In this document: positions 44,402 to 54,458 of the stretch, in pieces
Layout of the letters: the number at the start of each line of letters is the position of its first letter
How positions within the stretch are numbered: position 1 is the first letter of the stretch
Origin: Ktedonobacter racemifer DSM 44963
Lineage (GTDB): Bacteria; Chloroflexota; Ktedonobacteria; Ktedonobacterales; Ktedonobacteraceae
Reading direction: 5' to 3'
Length of the DNA: 64,000 nucleotides
Assembly (NCBI RefSeq): GCF_000178855.1
Contig: NZ_ADVG01000004.1
Coordinates: 868,001-932,000 of the forward strand
Position numbers and translations under genes: made by a program
Notes under the pieces: model-generated
What the model was told of the DNA's origin: nothing
The model's database searches: none
Seen by the model: only the letters and a program-made list of their open reading frames with translations

Positions 44402-45916
44402 CTACTCTGCTGAGCCGGTGACTTCGGCGATAATTTCCTGGTCGTCGGCCTGCTGGCGACCAACGGTGAACTGACCTACGAAGTAGAGCAATACACCTAC
44501 GATCAGGGAGAGCAAGCCAATGCCTCCAATCCAGAGCAACCACTGAGTGCTGGTAACAAGCGATGTCCAGGGGCCTGTGAATGTGACATACACGCCTACG
44601 GCACTGGCGATCAGGCCAAAGACGGCGCACAGGTAGAAAACCCAGGTGGGGGCCAGTTTTACCCGTGTGAAGGCATCCTGGTATTTGTGGCGAATCACAA
44701 TCACATCCACAAATAGAATGACCATCGAGACACACCAGATAACGGTTACCGCCGCTTGCAGAATGTCATAGATGATGGTTGAAAGGTCGGCGGGCTTGAG
44801 GCCAGCATTTAAGGCATACGGAACCAGAATAAAGGCGATGACCGTAAAGGCGGCGGCGATAATGGTCTGCACCAGCACAGCCACCCAGGGCACCTTGTTG
44901 GCATTCACCTTGCTGATGATAGCCGGCATGCGACGATCCAGGCCCGAGACGAAGAGCAGACGCCCGAATGAGTAGTTATACACCGTTGTGTTGAAAAGGA
45001 AGAAGCCGATAAAGATGATGTTGACCAGCAAACCTAGCACGCTACCCGCGCCACCAAAGCCAGAGGTCACGGCCTGGGCAATCGCTGAAGGGCTCCCCTG
45101 GGCGCTTACCGGGGTCACCGCCTGCATCACACCAAAGGTTGTAAGTAGGTAGCCAGCTATGACGACGGCTGAACCCCAGAGGAGATACCGGGTAATCGAG
45201 CGCGTATTGGTGATCTCGACTCCCATATTGAGTGGGACCTCGATACCTAGCAGGGCCAGGATAACGGTGCCATAGAAGGTATAGGTCGCGGGAACAGGCA
45301 ACCAGTTATGCGCTGCATAGTCAACATGGGCGGAATGGCCACCAAAGAGGGCCAGCAAGCCAGCCAGGCCCACAAGCAGGATCGCGCCACCATAGGCCAC
45401 AAAGATCACGTTGACCAGATTCTGCGTCACCCGGAAGCGCAGAACAGAGAGCACAAGCGAAAAGGCGAGCACAGCCAGGATGACGACGCCTTGCTGCCAT
45501 GGCTCAGTCAGCCAGGAGGCGTTGATCTGCTGCAAGAGCGAGACCACGGTATCACTGGTGGCGATCATTACCAGAATACCCGGCCACCAGGCACAAAAGC
45601 CCGCGAAGAAACCCATAAAAGAGCCAAACGCCTTGTGCGTCCAGACATAGATTGAGCCTTCGCCCGGAAACATCAGACCTAACTGACCCGTGACAATCGC
45701 TCCCGGAATAAGAAAGGTTATAAAGCCCAGAATCCAGTACACATACGCGGAGGGTCCCGCCCCACCCGCGACAACCGCGCCGTTGCTGGCAAAAAGCACA
45801 ATCGCTACAAAAATTGCCACCATATCAAATGAATTGAGCACACGCGGTAAAATTCCCCCGGCAATACGCTCCGAGCGGAGCTGATTGCCTTCATTTCCCA
45901 TTGCAGATGTCGCCAT
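44402..45916 (-). CDS. APC-superfamily amino-acid permease
   Basis: 504 residues, about 12 membrane segments, cytosolic termini. The first helix region (VLNSFDMVAIFVAIVLFASNGAVVAGGAGPSAYVYW) and the helix 6 region (VEITNTRSITRYLLWGSAVVI) match APC transporters that import amino acids or polyamines with H+. The product is close in type to the permease half of the GGDEF fusion at 20.3 kb, but this gene has no added domain. The ATG at 45916 has AGGGA upstream. Confidence 0.9.
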   Translation of the reverse strand: MATSAMGNEGNQLRSERIAGGILPRVLNSFDMVAIFVAIVLFASNGAVVAGGAGPSAYVYWILGFITFLIPGAIVTGQLGLMFPGEGSIYVWTHKAFGSFMGFFAGFCAWWPGILVMIATSDTVVSLLQQINASWLTEPWQQGVVILAVLAFSLVLSVLRFRVTQNLVNVIFVAYGGAILLVGLAGLLALFGGHSAHVDYAAHNWLPVPATYTFYGTVILALLGIEVPLNMGVEITNTRSITRYLLWGSAVVIAGYLLTTFGVMQAVTPVSAQGSPSAIAQAVTSGFGGAGSVLGLLVNIIFIGFFLFNTTVYNYSFGRLLFVSGLDRRMPAIISKVNANKVPWVAVLVQTIIAAAFTVIAFILVPYALNAGLKPADLSTIIYDILQAAVTVIWCVSMVILFVDVIVIRHKYQDAFTRVKLAPTWVFYLCAVFGLIASAVGVYVTFTGPWTSLVTSTQWLLWIGGIGLLSLIVGVLLYFVGQFTVGRQQADDQEIIAEVTGSAE

Positions 45917-46462
45917 AGCAAGTTTCCCTACCTTTCGCGAAATAATGATACGCGGCTCATCCTTAAAGCCATCATTTACAGCAAGCTCGTTGGGAATCGA
46001 AGTGCGCGAAGAGGATCCTTTTTTAATTGAAGTACATCTATTTTGATGCTCTAATTATAGCATAGAGGCCGCTTTAATTAGGTAAAATAGTCCCGAGATC
46101 TTTGCACATTTTCACTTTCATTTGCCGCACATCACCCGCATAGACTAAACCATTAGCCTGGTCTCCCTAGCCCATTTATGCAAGCAATTAGCAGATAGAT
46201 TAGTGTGTATGTTAACCTATACAGGATGTATAGCAAGTGCAAACAGAGAACGTGAATTTTCCGGCAATCTTATCGTTGCCGATGTTTTTTGCATAGAGGA
46301 GCCAAAAAAACAGAGAGGTCAGTCGCAACATACGCTTGTGAAGAGGAAAAAGTGACTCTTGTCACTGAGTGCCCATTTCCTAACCCGGAATCAGCCAGGC
46401 TCTCTCATATGCGTAATAAAGGAGCAACCTGCTGCTGACCATGAAAACGTATAAGGAGGCAT
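45917..46462. other. Divergent intergenic region
   Basis: About 545 bp without a gene, upstream of both the permease and the penicillin-binding protein. It should contain two divergent promoters; none stands out clearly. GGAATCAGCCAGGC occurs at 46388-46401 and again inside the start of the penicillin-binding protein gene. Confidence 0.4.
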
Positions 46463-49400
46463 ATGAGTAATAACTGGAATCAGCCAGGCGCGCCAGCGAA
46501 CACGGCGCAGAACGGCAAACCGGCAAAAAAAACGGGAGGATTACTCAGCAACTATCAGCAAAAAAATGTCGAGCAGCAACCACCTACTTTTCCTGCTGGC
46601 ACACCTGCTTCACGCCCATTTTCACAACGGCCTGCCGGCCCTGGTCAACCTCCACAGTTTCCGCCTTCCCAACCCCAACAGTTCCAGCCACAGATCCCAC
46701 AACAACCACAGAGGCCCCAGCAGTTCTCTCCACAATCTGCACGGCCTCCTATGAGGCCTTTACCCCCTCAACAACAGGGCTGGATGCCGAATGCGATGCA
46801 AGTTATGCGCCAGGTTTCTGGGAAGATGGCCGCTTTGGGGCGCAATAATTACAATAATTATACGCAGACTGCGCCGCCACCTATGGGAAACTATCAGGGG
46901 CCATATCCTTACGGCGACAACCCCATCGCTCAGCAACCGACCCTGGAGCAGGCTACTCCCTGGAAGCGCGCTTTGAACTCACCCCTTATCTCACCTTTGA
47001 TCACTAACCGGCGCCGTGGGCGTGGGCGTCCCCAATCTCGCTTCCGCAGGATCTTCAATCGTGTAGCTCTGGCAGTATTAGTGGTGGGTGTTGTGGCCTC
47101 ATCTATCACTGGCTTCTTTGCTGTGAGCTATTATCAACAACAAGCAGGCAAGGTCGCCAGCATTGCGAATAAGACGAGCGCGCAAACAACGCGCATCTAC
47201 GACCGCAACTTGGCATTGATTGCTGAGAGCTACAATCAGGATGCGGGAAGTTCTGGCCGCTCGACTCCCGTCTCTTATAAAGATATTCCCCAGGTATTAC
47301 AGGACGCCCAGGTTTCTGCCGAGGATCGTACCTTCTGGAGTAACGCTGGTATCGATCCACAAGGCATTCTGCGTGCCGCCACTTCTGGTAATGGCGGTGG
47401 TAGTACCATTACGCAGCAGGTCATTAAAAACCTGTCGCAGCAGAATCAGAGTACCTATACGCGCAAACTCGTCGAGGCTACCCTGGCCCTGGGCATGACA
47501 CAACAGTACCCCAAGTGGAAGATTCTGGAGATCTATTTTAATAGTGTCCCCTATGGGATTCAGGATCTCGGCGTTGAGGCCGCGGTTCGCGATTTATTTG
47601 GCTTGCAGCCCGATTGTGATAAGAACTTTAACTGTAAGCCCGCGATTGCTAAGCTCGATCTTGATCCCAAAACTGGCAAGCCCAATCCGCTTGTAGGTCT
47701 GGCTCGCGCCTCGCTGTTGGCTGGAATTCCTAATAATCCAACCATTTTTGACCCATCAATCAGCGATACCACGCGCCAGAACGCGCTCAGCCGCCAGGAT
47801 TATGTGCTCCAAAAGATGAAGGCGGATGGCAAGCGTGTCGATGGCAAACCCATCGACGACGATATGATCCAGCAAGCCGAGAAATTGACGGCTACCTGGA
47901 AATTTACGCCATATAGCGTGATCAAAAAGGCTCCCCACTTCACCGATTGGGTCACGATTCAGATGGAACATATGCTTGGCAATGGTGACGATCAAATGGG
48001 AGTCCGGGCCTTCCTCTCGGGCGGCTTTAATATTCGCACCACCCTGGATATGAACATTCAGCAGTACATTCAGGATGCCTCGAAATACTTTATTACGCAG
48101 CCAACCTATCAGAAGTTCGGTAGCTACGCTGGAACAACGGCTGTGCTAAACCGCGATCTGAGAGTGAATGATGCCGCGGTCGTAGTCCTGAACTCAAAGA
48201 CAGGCGAAGTACTGGGAATGAGTGGTAGCGTTGACTATTACAAGGACCCAAAGAACAAGCGTGTGGCTGGTAGCGTCAATGTTGCCACGCGTGGTCGTGG
48301 TCCTGGCTCAACCTTTAAACCAATCGTCTATGCCACGGCCTTCCAGATGGGGTGGAATCCGGGCATCGTCCTGCCTGATATCCGCACCTATTTCCCCAAT
48401 GGAGGATCTGCTGGAGCCCTGGATGGAGAAGGTGACAAAGCCCAAACCTATACACCTAATGACTACGGTGGGAAACCCAATGGCGTCTCCGGGCCGCGCT
48501 CGACTATTCGGGCAGCGCTGGCGAACTCATACAACATTCCCGCGGTGAAGGCAATGACCTTTGCTGGCACCGACAATGTCTTTAACAACGCGCGCCTGAT
48601 GGGCATTACCAGCCTTAATCAAGCTATGCAGAAGAAGGGCTGCACGGATGCCATGAATTGTTTTCACCTGACGCCAGTACTGGGTACAGTGGATGTCCCG
48701 CCCCTGGAAATGACCAGCGCCTACCAGACCTTCGCCAACGATGGAGTGCATGTGCCTTACCAGAATATTCTCGATGTCTGGGATAACTATGGCAATCATC
48801 TCTTCCATTATGATCCATCTAAGGCCAAAGGCACACGTGTCTTTTCCAGTCAGGTCAACTACCTCCTCACGTCGGTCCTGAGTGATGAACCATCACGCCA
48901 GCCTGAGTTCCCTGGCGACCATGATCTCTCGTTCTATGACTGGGATCCAAGCTGCCAGGCATCTCTCAAGACATACATTAGCTGTGATACCTACCAGGTA
49001 GGCGCGAAAACTGGTACCACTGATTCCTTCCAGGATAACTGGACGATTGGCTATACCCCCAGAGCCACGGTTGGAGTCTGGGCGGGGAATGCCAATGGTG
49101 ACGTCATGGCGGATGGAGTGGTTGGTATTACCGGAGCTGCTCCCATCTGGCATGCTGTGATGGAGTTTGTCTCTGGGCGTCCCTGCGCCGACATTAACGA
49201 CGCGATGAATGTCCACATTGCCTGCCACACCTCTCGCCTCGACCCGGCGACGGATGGCATGAACGGGCCGACCACATTCTCCAAGCCAGGTGGCGTGACC
49301 TATACCTGCAACCTTTCGGCGCAGGATGGCCTGGCGGGGGCGGGTATCTGCGACTGGGTTATCAATGGCCAGGCCCCGACCCTGCGCGGGAGAGATATCG

Positions 49401-49582
49401 CCCCAACCGCGCCCACCAACACTAATGGCAATGGTGGAAACAAACCGGGTGGCGGTAATAACACCCCGACCCCAACACCAACACCGACATTAACACCGAC
49501 GCCAATATCAACACCAAAACCCCAGAAGACACCTTCGCCTTTCCCGACTTTGGTGCCTCCGTTCCCCACTCCAACTCCGTAG
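46463..49582 (+). CDS. Class A penicillin-binding protein (glycosyltransferase + transpeptidase)
   Basis: 1,039 residues, polymerising and cross-linking peptidoglycan at the outer face of the membrane. A Pro/Gln-rich cytoplasmic region (1-190) leads to a membrane helix (about 203-227). The GT51 domain has catalytic Glu in SAEDRTFW (E287) and GGSTITQQVIKNL. The transpeptidase has STFK (S616, K619), SYN (S689-N691) and KTGT (K849). The C-terminus is a long Thr-Pro-rich tail (about 985-1039), probably a spacer in the wall. ATG has a perfect AAGGAGG six bases upstream. Its long disordered ends make it larger than typical PBP1a. Confidence 0.95.
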   Translation: MSNNWNQPGAPANTAQNGKPAKKTGGLLSNYQQKNVEQQPPTFPAGTPASRPFSQRPAGPGQPPQFPPSQPQQFQPQIPQQPQRPQQFSPQSARPPMRPLPPQQQGWMPNAMQVMRQVSGKMAALGRNNYNNYTQTAPPPMGNYQGPYPYGDNPIAQQPTLEQATPWKRALNSPLISPLITNRRRGRGRPQSRFRRIFNRVALAVLVVGVVASSITGFFAVSYYQQQAGKVASIANKTSAQTTRIYDRNLALIAESYNQDAGSSGRSTPVSYKDIPQVLQDAQVSAEDRTFWSNAGIDPQGILRAATSGNGGGSTITQQVIKNLSQQNQSTYTRKLVEATLALGMTQQYPKWKILEIYFNSVPYGIQDLGVEAAVRDLFGLQPDCDKNFNCKPAIAKLDLDPKTGKPNPLVGLARASLLAGIPNNPTIFDPSISDTTRQNALSRQDYVLQKMKADGKRVDGKPIDDDMIQQAEKLTATWKFTPYSVIKKAPHFTDWVTIQMEHMLGNGDDQMGVRAFLSGGFNIRTTLDMNIQQYIQDASKYFITQPTYQKFGSYAGTTAVLNRDLRVNDAAVVVLNSKTGEVLGMSGSVDYYKDPKNKRVAGSVNVATRGRGPGSTFKPIVYATAFQMGWNPGIVLPDIRTYFPNGGSAGALDGEGDKAQTYTPNDYGGKPNGVSGPRSTIRAALANSYNIPAVKAMTFAGTDNVFNNARLMGITSLNQAMQKKGCTDAMNCFHLTPVLGTVDVPPLEMTSAYQTFANDGVHVPYQNILDVWDNYGNHLFHYDPSKAKGTRVFSSQVNYLLTSVLSDEPSRQPEFPGDHDLSFYDWDPSCQASLKTYISCDTYQVGAKTGTTDSFQDNWTIGYTPRATVGVWAGNANGDVMADGVVGITGAAPIWHAVMEFVSGRPCADINDAMNVHIACHTSRLDPATDGMNGPTTFSKPGGVTYTCNLSAQDGLAGAGICDWVINGQAPTLRGRDIAPTAPTNTNGNGGNKPGGGNNTPTPTPTPTLTPTPISTPKPQKTPSPFPTLVPPFPTPTP

Positions 49583-49613
49583 TTTTCTGGCCCGTCTTTG
49601 CGACTGTAAAACA

Positions 49614-49671
49614 ATGGTGTGTGACAGATACCGGGCTGCTTGTGGGCAGCCCGGTATCTGTCACACACCAT
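49614..49671. terminator. 26-bp perfect stem hairpin
   Basis: Arms 49614-49639 and 49646-49671 pair completely. It lies between the convergent penicillin-binding protein and glutamine-synthetase-like genes. Confidence 0.78.
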
Positions 49672-49673
49672 GT

Positions 49674-51041
49674 TTAATATTTGTAGAAGTGTTGCGCGGT
49701 CTCTTCTTCGGGAGTCTTCTCTTTAAAGAATTCGATTTCGTTGCGCTTGACGGCGATGTAGGAGGTTGCCAGCAGGGGCCCCAGGGCTTCGGTGAGAACG
49801 GTATCGCGCTCCAATTCGTCCAGAGCCTCGCTGAGGGTGGTTGGCAGGCGCTGGATGCCCAGGCGGGCGCGCTCTTCGTCGCTATAATTGCCAGGATCAA
49901 TCTCTTGTGGCTCCCCTGGCTCGATACGCTTCTCGATACCGTCGAGGCCTGCTGCTAGCAGCGCGCCCAATGCCAGGTAGGGGTTACCGCTATGATCGGC
50001 ACATTTCAGCTCGATATTGGCGGAACTGGCTTCGCGTCCGCTGAAGAGCGAGGGGATGCGGATCGCGCCTTCGCGATTATCATAGCCATAGACACTATAG
50101 GCCGAACTCCAGTAATGCGGCAATAGGCGCCTGTAGGAGTTGGGGCTACCACAGGTGAGCGCGACCAGTCCGCGAATATGCTTTAAGACGCCACCCACAA
50201 AATATCTGCCAAGCTGGCTAAAGCCGCCGCGCTGGCCCTCTTCAAAGAAGAGGTTTTTCCCGGCCTGCTCGCCACGCTCGGTCCCCCAGAGGCTCATGTG
50301 GATATGCGCGCCGCTGCCCGCTTGATCGAGAAATGGCTTGGGGGCAAAGGTCGCGTACAGACCATAGTCGCGCGCCACGCTCCTGACCGTCTCGCGAACC
50401 AGGCAGACGTTGTCCGCAGCTCTGAGCACATTGGCGTGCTGGATTGAGAGCTCTTGTTGCGCGGGTCCAAGTTCCGTGTGAAATAGCTCGATGGAGATTC
50501 CCTGCGCCTCCAAGGCGGCGAGAATGGCATCGATCACATGTGCCTGTTCATCGAGGCCGATGCTGCTATAACAGAGGCTGCTGTCGGCGGGAAGAAACTG
50601 CCCCGTCTGCTCATCTTTGCGCGCCAGGTAAAATTCGTGCTCAATAGCGGCCTCGGCACGCATGCCATGCGCGGCCAGGCGAGCACTTATGCGATTCAAG
50701 AAGGTACGTGGGCAGGCTTCCCAGGGAACGCCATCTGTGCGGATCATATCGCACATCATGGAGGCTGTGTGTGGAGCGTAGGGAAGCGTGACAAAGGTCT
50801 CCAGATCTGGCACCAGGCGGAACTCCCCAACCGGCCCCATACCCTCGACGGGGGCCAGTTGCTCTACTCCCGTAAAGGCCTGCATAGCCAGCGTCTGCCC
50901 AATACCCTCACGCATACGGCTCTCCAGCTTATCCACATGTGTGGCCTTGCCACGAATAATTCCCCCATTATCGCAATACAGGAAACGTACCAGGCGAATT
51001 TTATCATTCTTCGCCTTGCGAACAATCTGATGCTTATCCAT
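49674..51041 (-). CDS. Glutamine synthetase family protein (GlnA3/PuuA-like)
   Basis: 455 residues. The glutamine-synthetase fold is clear from IEHEFYL, GSGAHIHMSLW (metal and ATP binding) and the NSYRRLLPHYWSSAYSVYGYDNREGAIRIP block, with ANIELKCADHSGNPYLALGALLAAGLDGI near the end. It lacks the tyrosine-adenylation sequence of ordinary GlnA and matches better the gamma-glutamyl-amine ligases used in polyamine or ethanolamine breakdown. It ligates glutamate to an amine with ATP (family knowledge). It follows the P450 gene by 71 bp on the same strand, so they may be co-transcribed. Confidence 0.85.
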   Translation of the reverse strand: MDKHQIVRKAKNDKIRLVRFLYCDNGGIIRGKATHVDKLESRMREGIGQTLAMQAFTGVEQLAPVEGMGPVGEFRLVPDLETFVTLPYAPHTASMMCDMIRTDGVPWEACPRTFLNRISARLAAHGMRAEAAIEHEFYLARKDEQTGQFLPADSSLCYSSIGLDEQAHVIDAILAALEAQGISIELFHTELGPAQQELSIQHANVLRAADNVCLVRETVRSVARDYGLYATFAPKPFLDQAGSGAHIHMSLWGTERGEQAGKNLFFEEGQRGGFSQLGRYFVGGVLKHIRGLVALTCGSPNSYRRLLPHYWSSAYSVYGYDNREGAIRIPSLFSGREASSANIELKCADHSGNPYLALGALLAAGLDGIEKRIEPGEPQEIDPGNYSDEERARLGIQRLPTTLSEALDELERDTVLTEALGPLLATSYIAVKRNEIEFFKEKTPEEETAQHFYKY

Positions 51042-51112
51042 AGGCTTCTCCCCAAATTTTGGTTTATTCTACTATAACATATACTCAAGCAATCATTTTC
51101 GCCTCATTTTTG

Positions 51113-52495
51113 CTAAGCCAGCTCTTCATGCCAATGGGCCGTCATCAACAGCTTGCCCCGTGGTCGCAGGGTGATCAGCGGCTCTGGGATCACATTGGTC
51201 TCGGGCAGGAGGCGCAACTGATACCGGGACAGGATCGTCGCCAGGATGAGCAGTGCTTCGGTGAGGGCAAACTGGTTGCCGATACACACGCGCGGCCCTC
51301 CCCCAAAGGGGAAGTAGGCAAAGCGATGACGCCCGGCTGAACACTCGGGGGAGAAGCGCTCGGGGTCGAAGACATCAGGTCGCTCCCAGAAGTCAGGATG
51401 CCGGTGAGTCGTCGCGGGAAACATCAGGACATACGCCCCTTTGGCAATGCGATAGCCATCAATTTCATCCTCGGCGATGGCCTGGCGGGCAAAGGCCCAT
51501 GCCGGTGGATAGAGGCGCATGGACTCCTCAAGCACCATGCGCGTCAGTGGAAGCTGGGGCAGATCCCCCATCTGCGGAGCGCGCCCATTCAGGACGCGGG
51601 TGTACTCCTCTCTGAGCCTACTTTCGATGTCTGGGTATTGCGCCACAAGCAGAAGTGCCCAACAGAGCGCGTTGGACGTGGTCTCATGACCAGCCACCAT
51701 GAGTGTCAGGACCTCATCCCGCACCTGCTGATCCGTCATGCTCTCGCCTGTCTCTTCATCCCGCGCGTCCAGGAGCAGGGTCAGCAGATCGCTCTCCGTC
51801 GATGCTTGATGACGTTTGGAGATCAGAGCGTCAACGACGGTGTAGAGGGTGTTGCGGGCCTCATACAGGCGACGGCGCTGAGGCGTCGGTAGCGATAAAA
51901 GCCCCGGCACATAAAAGGCTTGTGCTTCCAAATGATTGATCGTGGTAGACGCCTGCAACACGCGCTCCTTGTGCGCGAGCATATCTGCGCCAAAGAGCGC
52001 TTTGCACGCAATGTTCAAGGTCAGGCTACTCATCTCCTGGAACAGATCGAGGGGCTGTCCCGCGTTGATGCTGGCTTCCTCAGTCCAGGCCAGGGCGCTC
52101 TCGGCCATCAGCTGGCCTATGGCGACGATCTGCTTTCGATGAAAGACCGGCTGGATCAGGCGACGCTGGTGCAGCCAGGAGTCTCCATTGTTGGTGAGCA
52201 GACCATTGCCCAGAGTCAGGCGAAGCGCTTGATTGGAAATCCCCCCTTTGCGATAGTTGAAGTGATTCTCCTGAACGACATGGCGCACGCCATCAGGATG
52301 AAAGACCAGCGTCCAGGGACCCAGGACCGTTGGCAGCGTCACGAGATCGCCGTAGCGCTCGTGCAGTTCCTGTAAGAAGCTTAGGGTCTGGCGCGCAAAT
52401 CTGACGGTATTCCAGGCCGCCGTAGGCCATGGCGGTCCAGGGGGCAAGCGTCTGCGCGGCGTTGCCGGGAGCGACGCAAGTGTAGTATGAGACAT
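51113..52495 (-). CDS. Cytochrome P450 monooxygenase
   Basis: 460 residues, soluble type. I-helix AGHETTS, K-helix ESMRLYPP with the ExxR motif, and the heme loop FGGGPRVCIGNQFA (Cys404 axial ligand). The N-terminus (RRLPPGPPWP) resembles CYP102-like heme domains, but no reductase domain is attached, so separate ferredoxin or flavodoxin partners are needed. It oxidises a hydrophobic substrate with O2 and NADPH. It is divergent from a HxlR regulator gene (295 bp apart), which might control it. Confidence 0.95.
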   Translation of the reverse strand: MSHTTLASLPATPRRRLPPGPPWPTAAWNTVRFARQTLSFLQELHERYGDLVTLPTVLGPWTLVFHPDGVRHVVQENHFNYRKGGISNQALRLTLGNGLLTNNGDSWLHQRRLIQPVFHRKQIVAIGQLMAESALAWTEEASINAGQPLDLFQEMSSLTLNIACKALFGADMLAHKERVLQASTTINHLEAQAFYVPGLLSLPTPQRRRLYEARNTLYTVVDALISKRHQASTESDLLTLLLDARDEETGESMTDQQVRDEVLTLMVAGHETTSNALCWALLLVAQYPDIESRLREEYTRVLNGRAPQMGDLPQLPLTRMVLEESMRLYPPAWAFARQAIAEDEIDGYRIAKGAYVLMFPATTHRHPDFWERPDVFDPERFSPECSAGRHRFAYFPFGGGPRVCIGNQFALTEALLILATILSRYQLRLLPETNVIPEPLITLRPRGKLLMTAHWHEELA

Positions 52496-52789
52496 CTGTT
52501 TTTCTCCTCAAAGACAAAGTTCGAAAAAGCGCAGGGAGGATACTGACTCCCGCTAACAGACGCGTCATGCGAGTGAAGCTCGCTGGGTAGGTATTGTACA
52601 TACTACCAGTCCTTTCTATGCTTGTTCTTCTTGAGAGAAGGTGATCTTCTTGCTCCAGCCCAAGCTGGCTTCGCTTGTTATGCTCCCCACGTCCTGCTAC
52701 AATCAAAATACAGGATAACAGTGAAAGAAACAAGTACGCAAAATAATTTGAGGTAGTCTAGAAAATCATACTATGGAAAGGTGCATATC

Positions 52790-53167
52790 ATGAAACAGCA
52801 GCAAAAAGCGGCAGGGTGTCCAGTCGAAGTGACGCTTTCGATCGTTGGAGGAAAATGGAAATTGCAGATTGTCTATTGTTTGCTCAACGGAACCAAACGC
52901 TTCGGAGAGTTACGCAGGCTCATTCCTGCAGCGACCCAACAAATGCTCACCCTCCAATTGCGTGAGTTAGAGCAGGCAGGAATCATTCACCGGCAGATCT
53001 ATGCTCAGGTCCCCCCAAAGGTGGAATACTCACTCACCGAGTCGGGGCGAAGCCTGGAACCTATTGTCTACCAGATTCACGCCTGGGGAGAGTGGTACTG
53101 CGAGCAAAACAACATCGAGTATTGGCAGTTGAGTGACAACATGGAAGATCATGGTATCCGTGCGTGA
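52790..53167 (+). CDS. HxlR-family transcriptional regulator
   Basis: 125 residues. The winged-helix pattern GCPVEVTLSIVGGKWKLQIVYCLLNGTKRFGELRRLIP, the Cys at residue 10 before it, and LTLQLRELEQAGIIHRQIY identify an HxlR (MarR-like dimeric) regulator. Cys10 is in the position of the redox/aldehyde-sensing Cys of HxlR and HypR. The ATG at 52790 has AAAGG ahead. It lies between the P450 and haloalkane dehalogenase genes, so a role in controlling this degradation group is plausible but not shown. Confidence 0.9.
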   Translation: MKQQQKAAGCPVEVTLSIVGGKWKLQIVYCLLNGTKRFGELRRLIPAATQQMLTLQLRELEQAGIIHRQIYAQVPPKVEYSLTESGRSLEPIVYQIHAWGEWYCEQNNIEYWQLSDNMEDHGIRA

Positions 53168-53436
53168 GATTGGATGCACTGCCTCCCTTGACAAGCTCTC
53201 CATCTCTGGCTATAGTATGTTAGTGAGCATTCACACACATATGGAGAAGGAGTCTATGGGAGCACACAAGAGAGAACCTTATCGCGCTCGCCCTTCCTGA
53301 GAAGGGAACGAAAAGAGGTTCTCTCTGTGAGAGCAATGAATGTTTCAACTGGTCAACAGGACGAATGCACGATAAGTATACCTGACGAGAAGTTTTCTCA
53401 CTCTCGAACAACATCTGGAAACAAGGAGATACATTG
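53168..53436. other. Intergenic region with a small hairpin and remnants
   Basis: No credible gene. An ATG at 53256 with AAGGAG in front opens only a 14-codon frame, and AGAGAACCTT pairs with AAGAGGTTCTCT over 53269-53325. This may be an attenuator-like leader or leftover sequence. Confidence 0.35.
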
Positions 53437-53574
53437 ATGACGACCTTCGCAGAAACTTGTTCGCGCAAGGGGCAAATAGTGAAAACCATAGCGGCTTACG
53501 CGGTGATGATTGAGTTATCTCTCCTCCCTGGTTTGCAGGCTGCATCTACTGAAAAGAAGGAGAATCAGGCATGA
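53437..53574 (+). CDS. Small 45-residue protein coupled to the dehalogenase
   Basis: The ATG at 53437 has AAGGAG at good spacing, and the frame ends in ATGA, overlapping the dehalogenase start by four bases. The sequence (MTTFAETCSRKGQIVKTIAA...) has no recognised domain or membrane segment. The tight coupling suggests it is translated, but it could also be the remains of an upstream gene. Confidence 0.4.
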   Translation: MTTFAETCSRKGQIVKTIAAYAVMIELSLLPGLQAASTEKKENQA

Positions 53575-54449
53575 TTAGTGCTGCCTTTCCGTATGAGAAA
53601 CGCTCTCAAACAGTGCTGGGATACCAGATGGCCTATATCGAAGATGGTGAGGGTGATCCGATTGTCTTCCTGCATGGCAATCCCGCCTCCTCCTATGTCT
53701 GGCGCAATATTATTCCCTACCTGCAAGGGCTGGGACGCTGCCTTGCTCCGGACCTGATTGGCATGGGCGATTCCGACAAGCTGCACAACAGTGGCCCTGG
53801 CTCCTATGGGTTCTTTGAGCACCGCAGCTACCTGGATCAGTTGCTTGAGACGCTTGAGGTGCGCGAGAACATCACATTTGTTCTCCATGATTGGGGATCG
53901 GCCCTCGGCTTTGACTGGGCAAATCGTCATTGTCAGGCGGTCAAGGGCCTGGTGTATATGGAACTGATCGCCAGACCGTACAGTTGGGCAACCTGGCCGG
54001 AGTTCACTCGTGACATCTGGAAAGCCTTGCGTTCCAACGCGGGCGAGCGCATGGTACTCGAAGACAATGTGTTCATCGAACACCTGCTGCCGCACGTCGT
54101 GTTACGCGAACTGAGTGAGGAAGAACTGGCGGAATATCGCCGCCCTTTTATTGAAGCAGGTGAGGGGCGTCGTTCCATGCTGAGCTGGCCCCGTCAGGCA
54201 CCCATTGATGATGAGCGTGCAGACATGATTGAACTGGTCACGGCGTATGGGGAGTGGCTGGCCCAAAGCGATGTCCCGAAGTTATACATCAACAATAATC
54301 CGGGAACGGCTACGCGGGCAGCGCGGGAGTTCTGTCGCACATGGCGGGCGCAGGCAGAAGTGACCGTCAAAGGCAGCCATTACTTGCAAGAAGATTCGCC
54401 TGGTGAAATCGGCGCAGCCATTGCGACCTGGCTGCAATCCCTGGCATAG
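53571..54449 (+). CDS. Haloalkane dehalogenase (HLD-II type), alpha/beta-hydrolase
   Basis: 292 residues. Catalytic pentad: N37 (HGNPASS) and W108 bind halide, D107 (VLHDWGSALGF) is the nucleophile, E131 (YMELIARP) the acid and H270 (GSHYLQED) the base. This arrangement is that of DhaA/LinB enzymes, which hydrolyse carbon-halogen bonds to alcohol and halide. Luciferase- or epoxide-hydrolase-like relatives are possible but keep other acids. AAGGAG lies at a good distance from ATG 53571. A PPOX-fold gene follows in the same direction. Confidence 0.9.
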   Translation: MISAAFPYEKRSQTVLGYQMAYIEDGEGDPIVFLHGNPASSYVWRNIIPYLQGLGRCLAPDLIGMGDSDKLHNSGPGSYGFFEHRSYLDQLLETLEVRENITFVLHDWGSALGFDWANRHCQAVKGLVYMELIARPYSWATWPEFTRDIWKALRSNAGERMVLEDNVFIEHLLPHVVLRELSEEELAEYRRPFIEAGEGRRSMLSWPRQAPIDDERADMIELVTAYGEWLAQSDVPKLYINNNPGTATRAAREFCRTWRAQAEVTVKGSHYLQEDSPGEIGAAIATWLQSLA

Positions 54450-54458
54450 AGACATGTT

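Noticed and set aside
46441..46470. Nine-codon frame overlapping the ribosome site and start of the penicillin-binding protein gene
   Set aside because: Too short to separate from chance; it could act in translational coupling but there is no own ribosome site.
53220..53489. 89-codon minus-strand frame before the dehalogenase
   Set aside because: No start signal or domain; it overlaps the plus-strand small frame with good translation signals.
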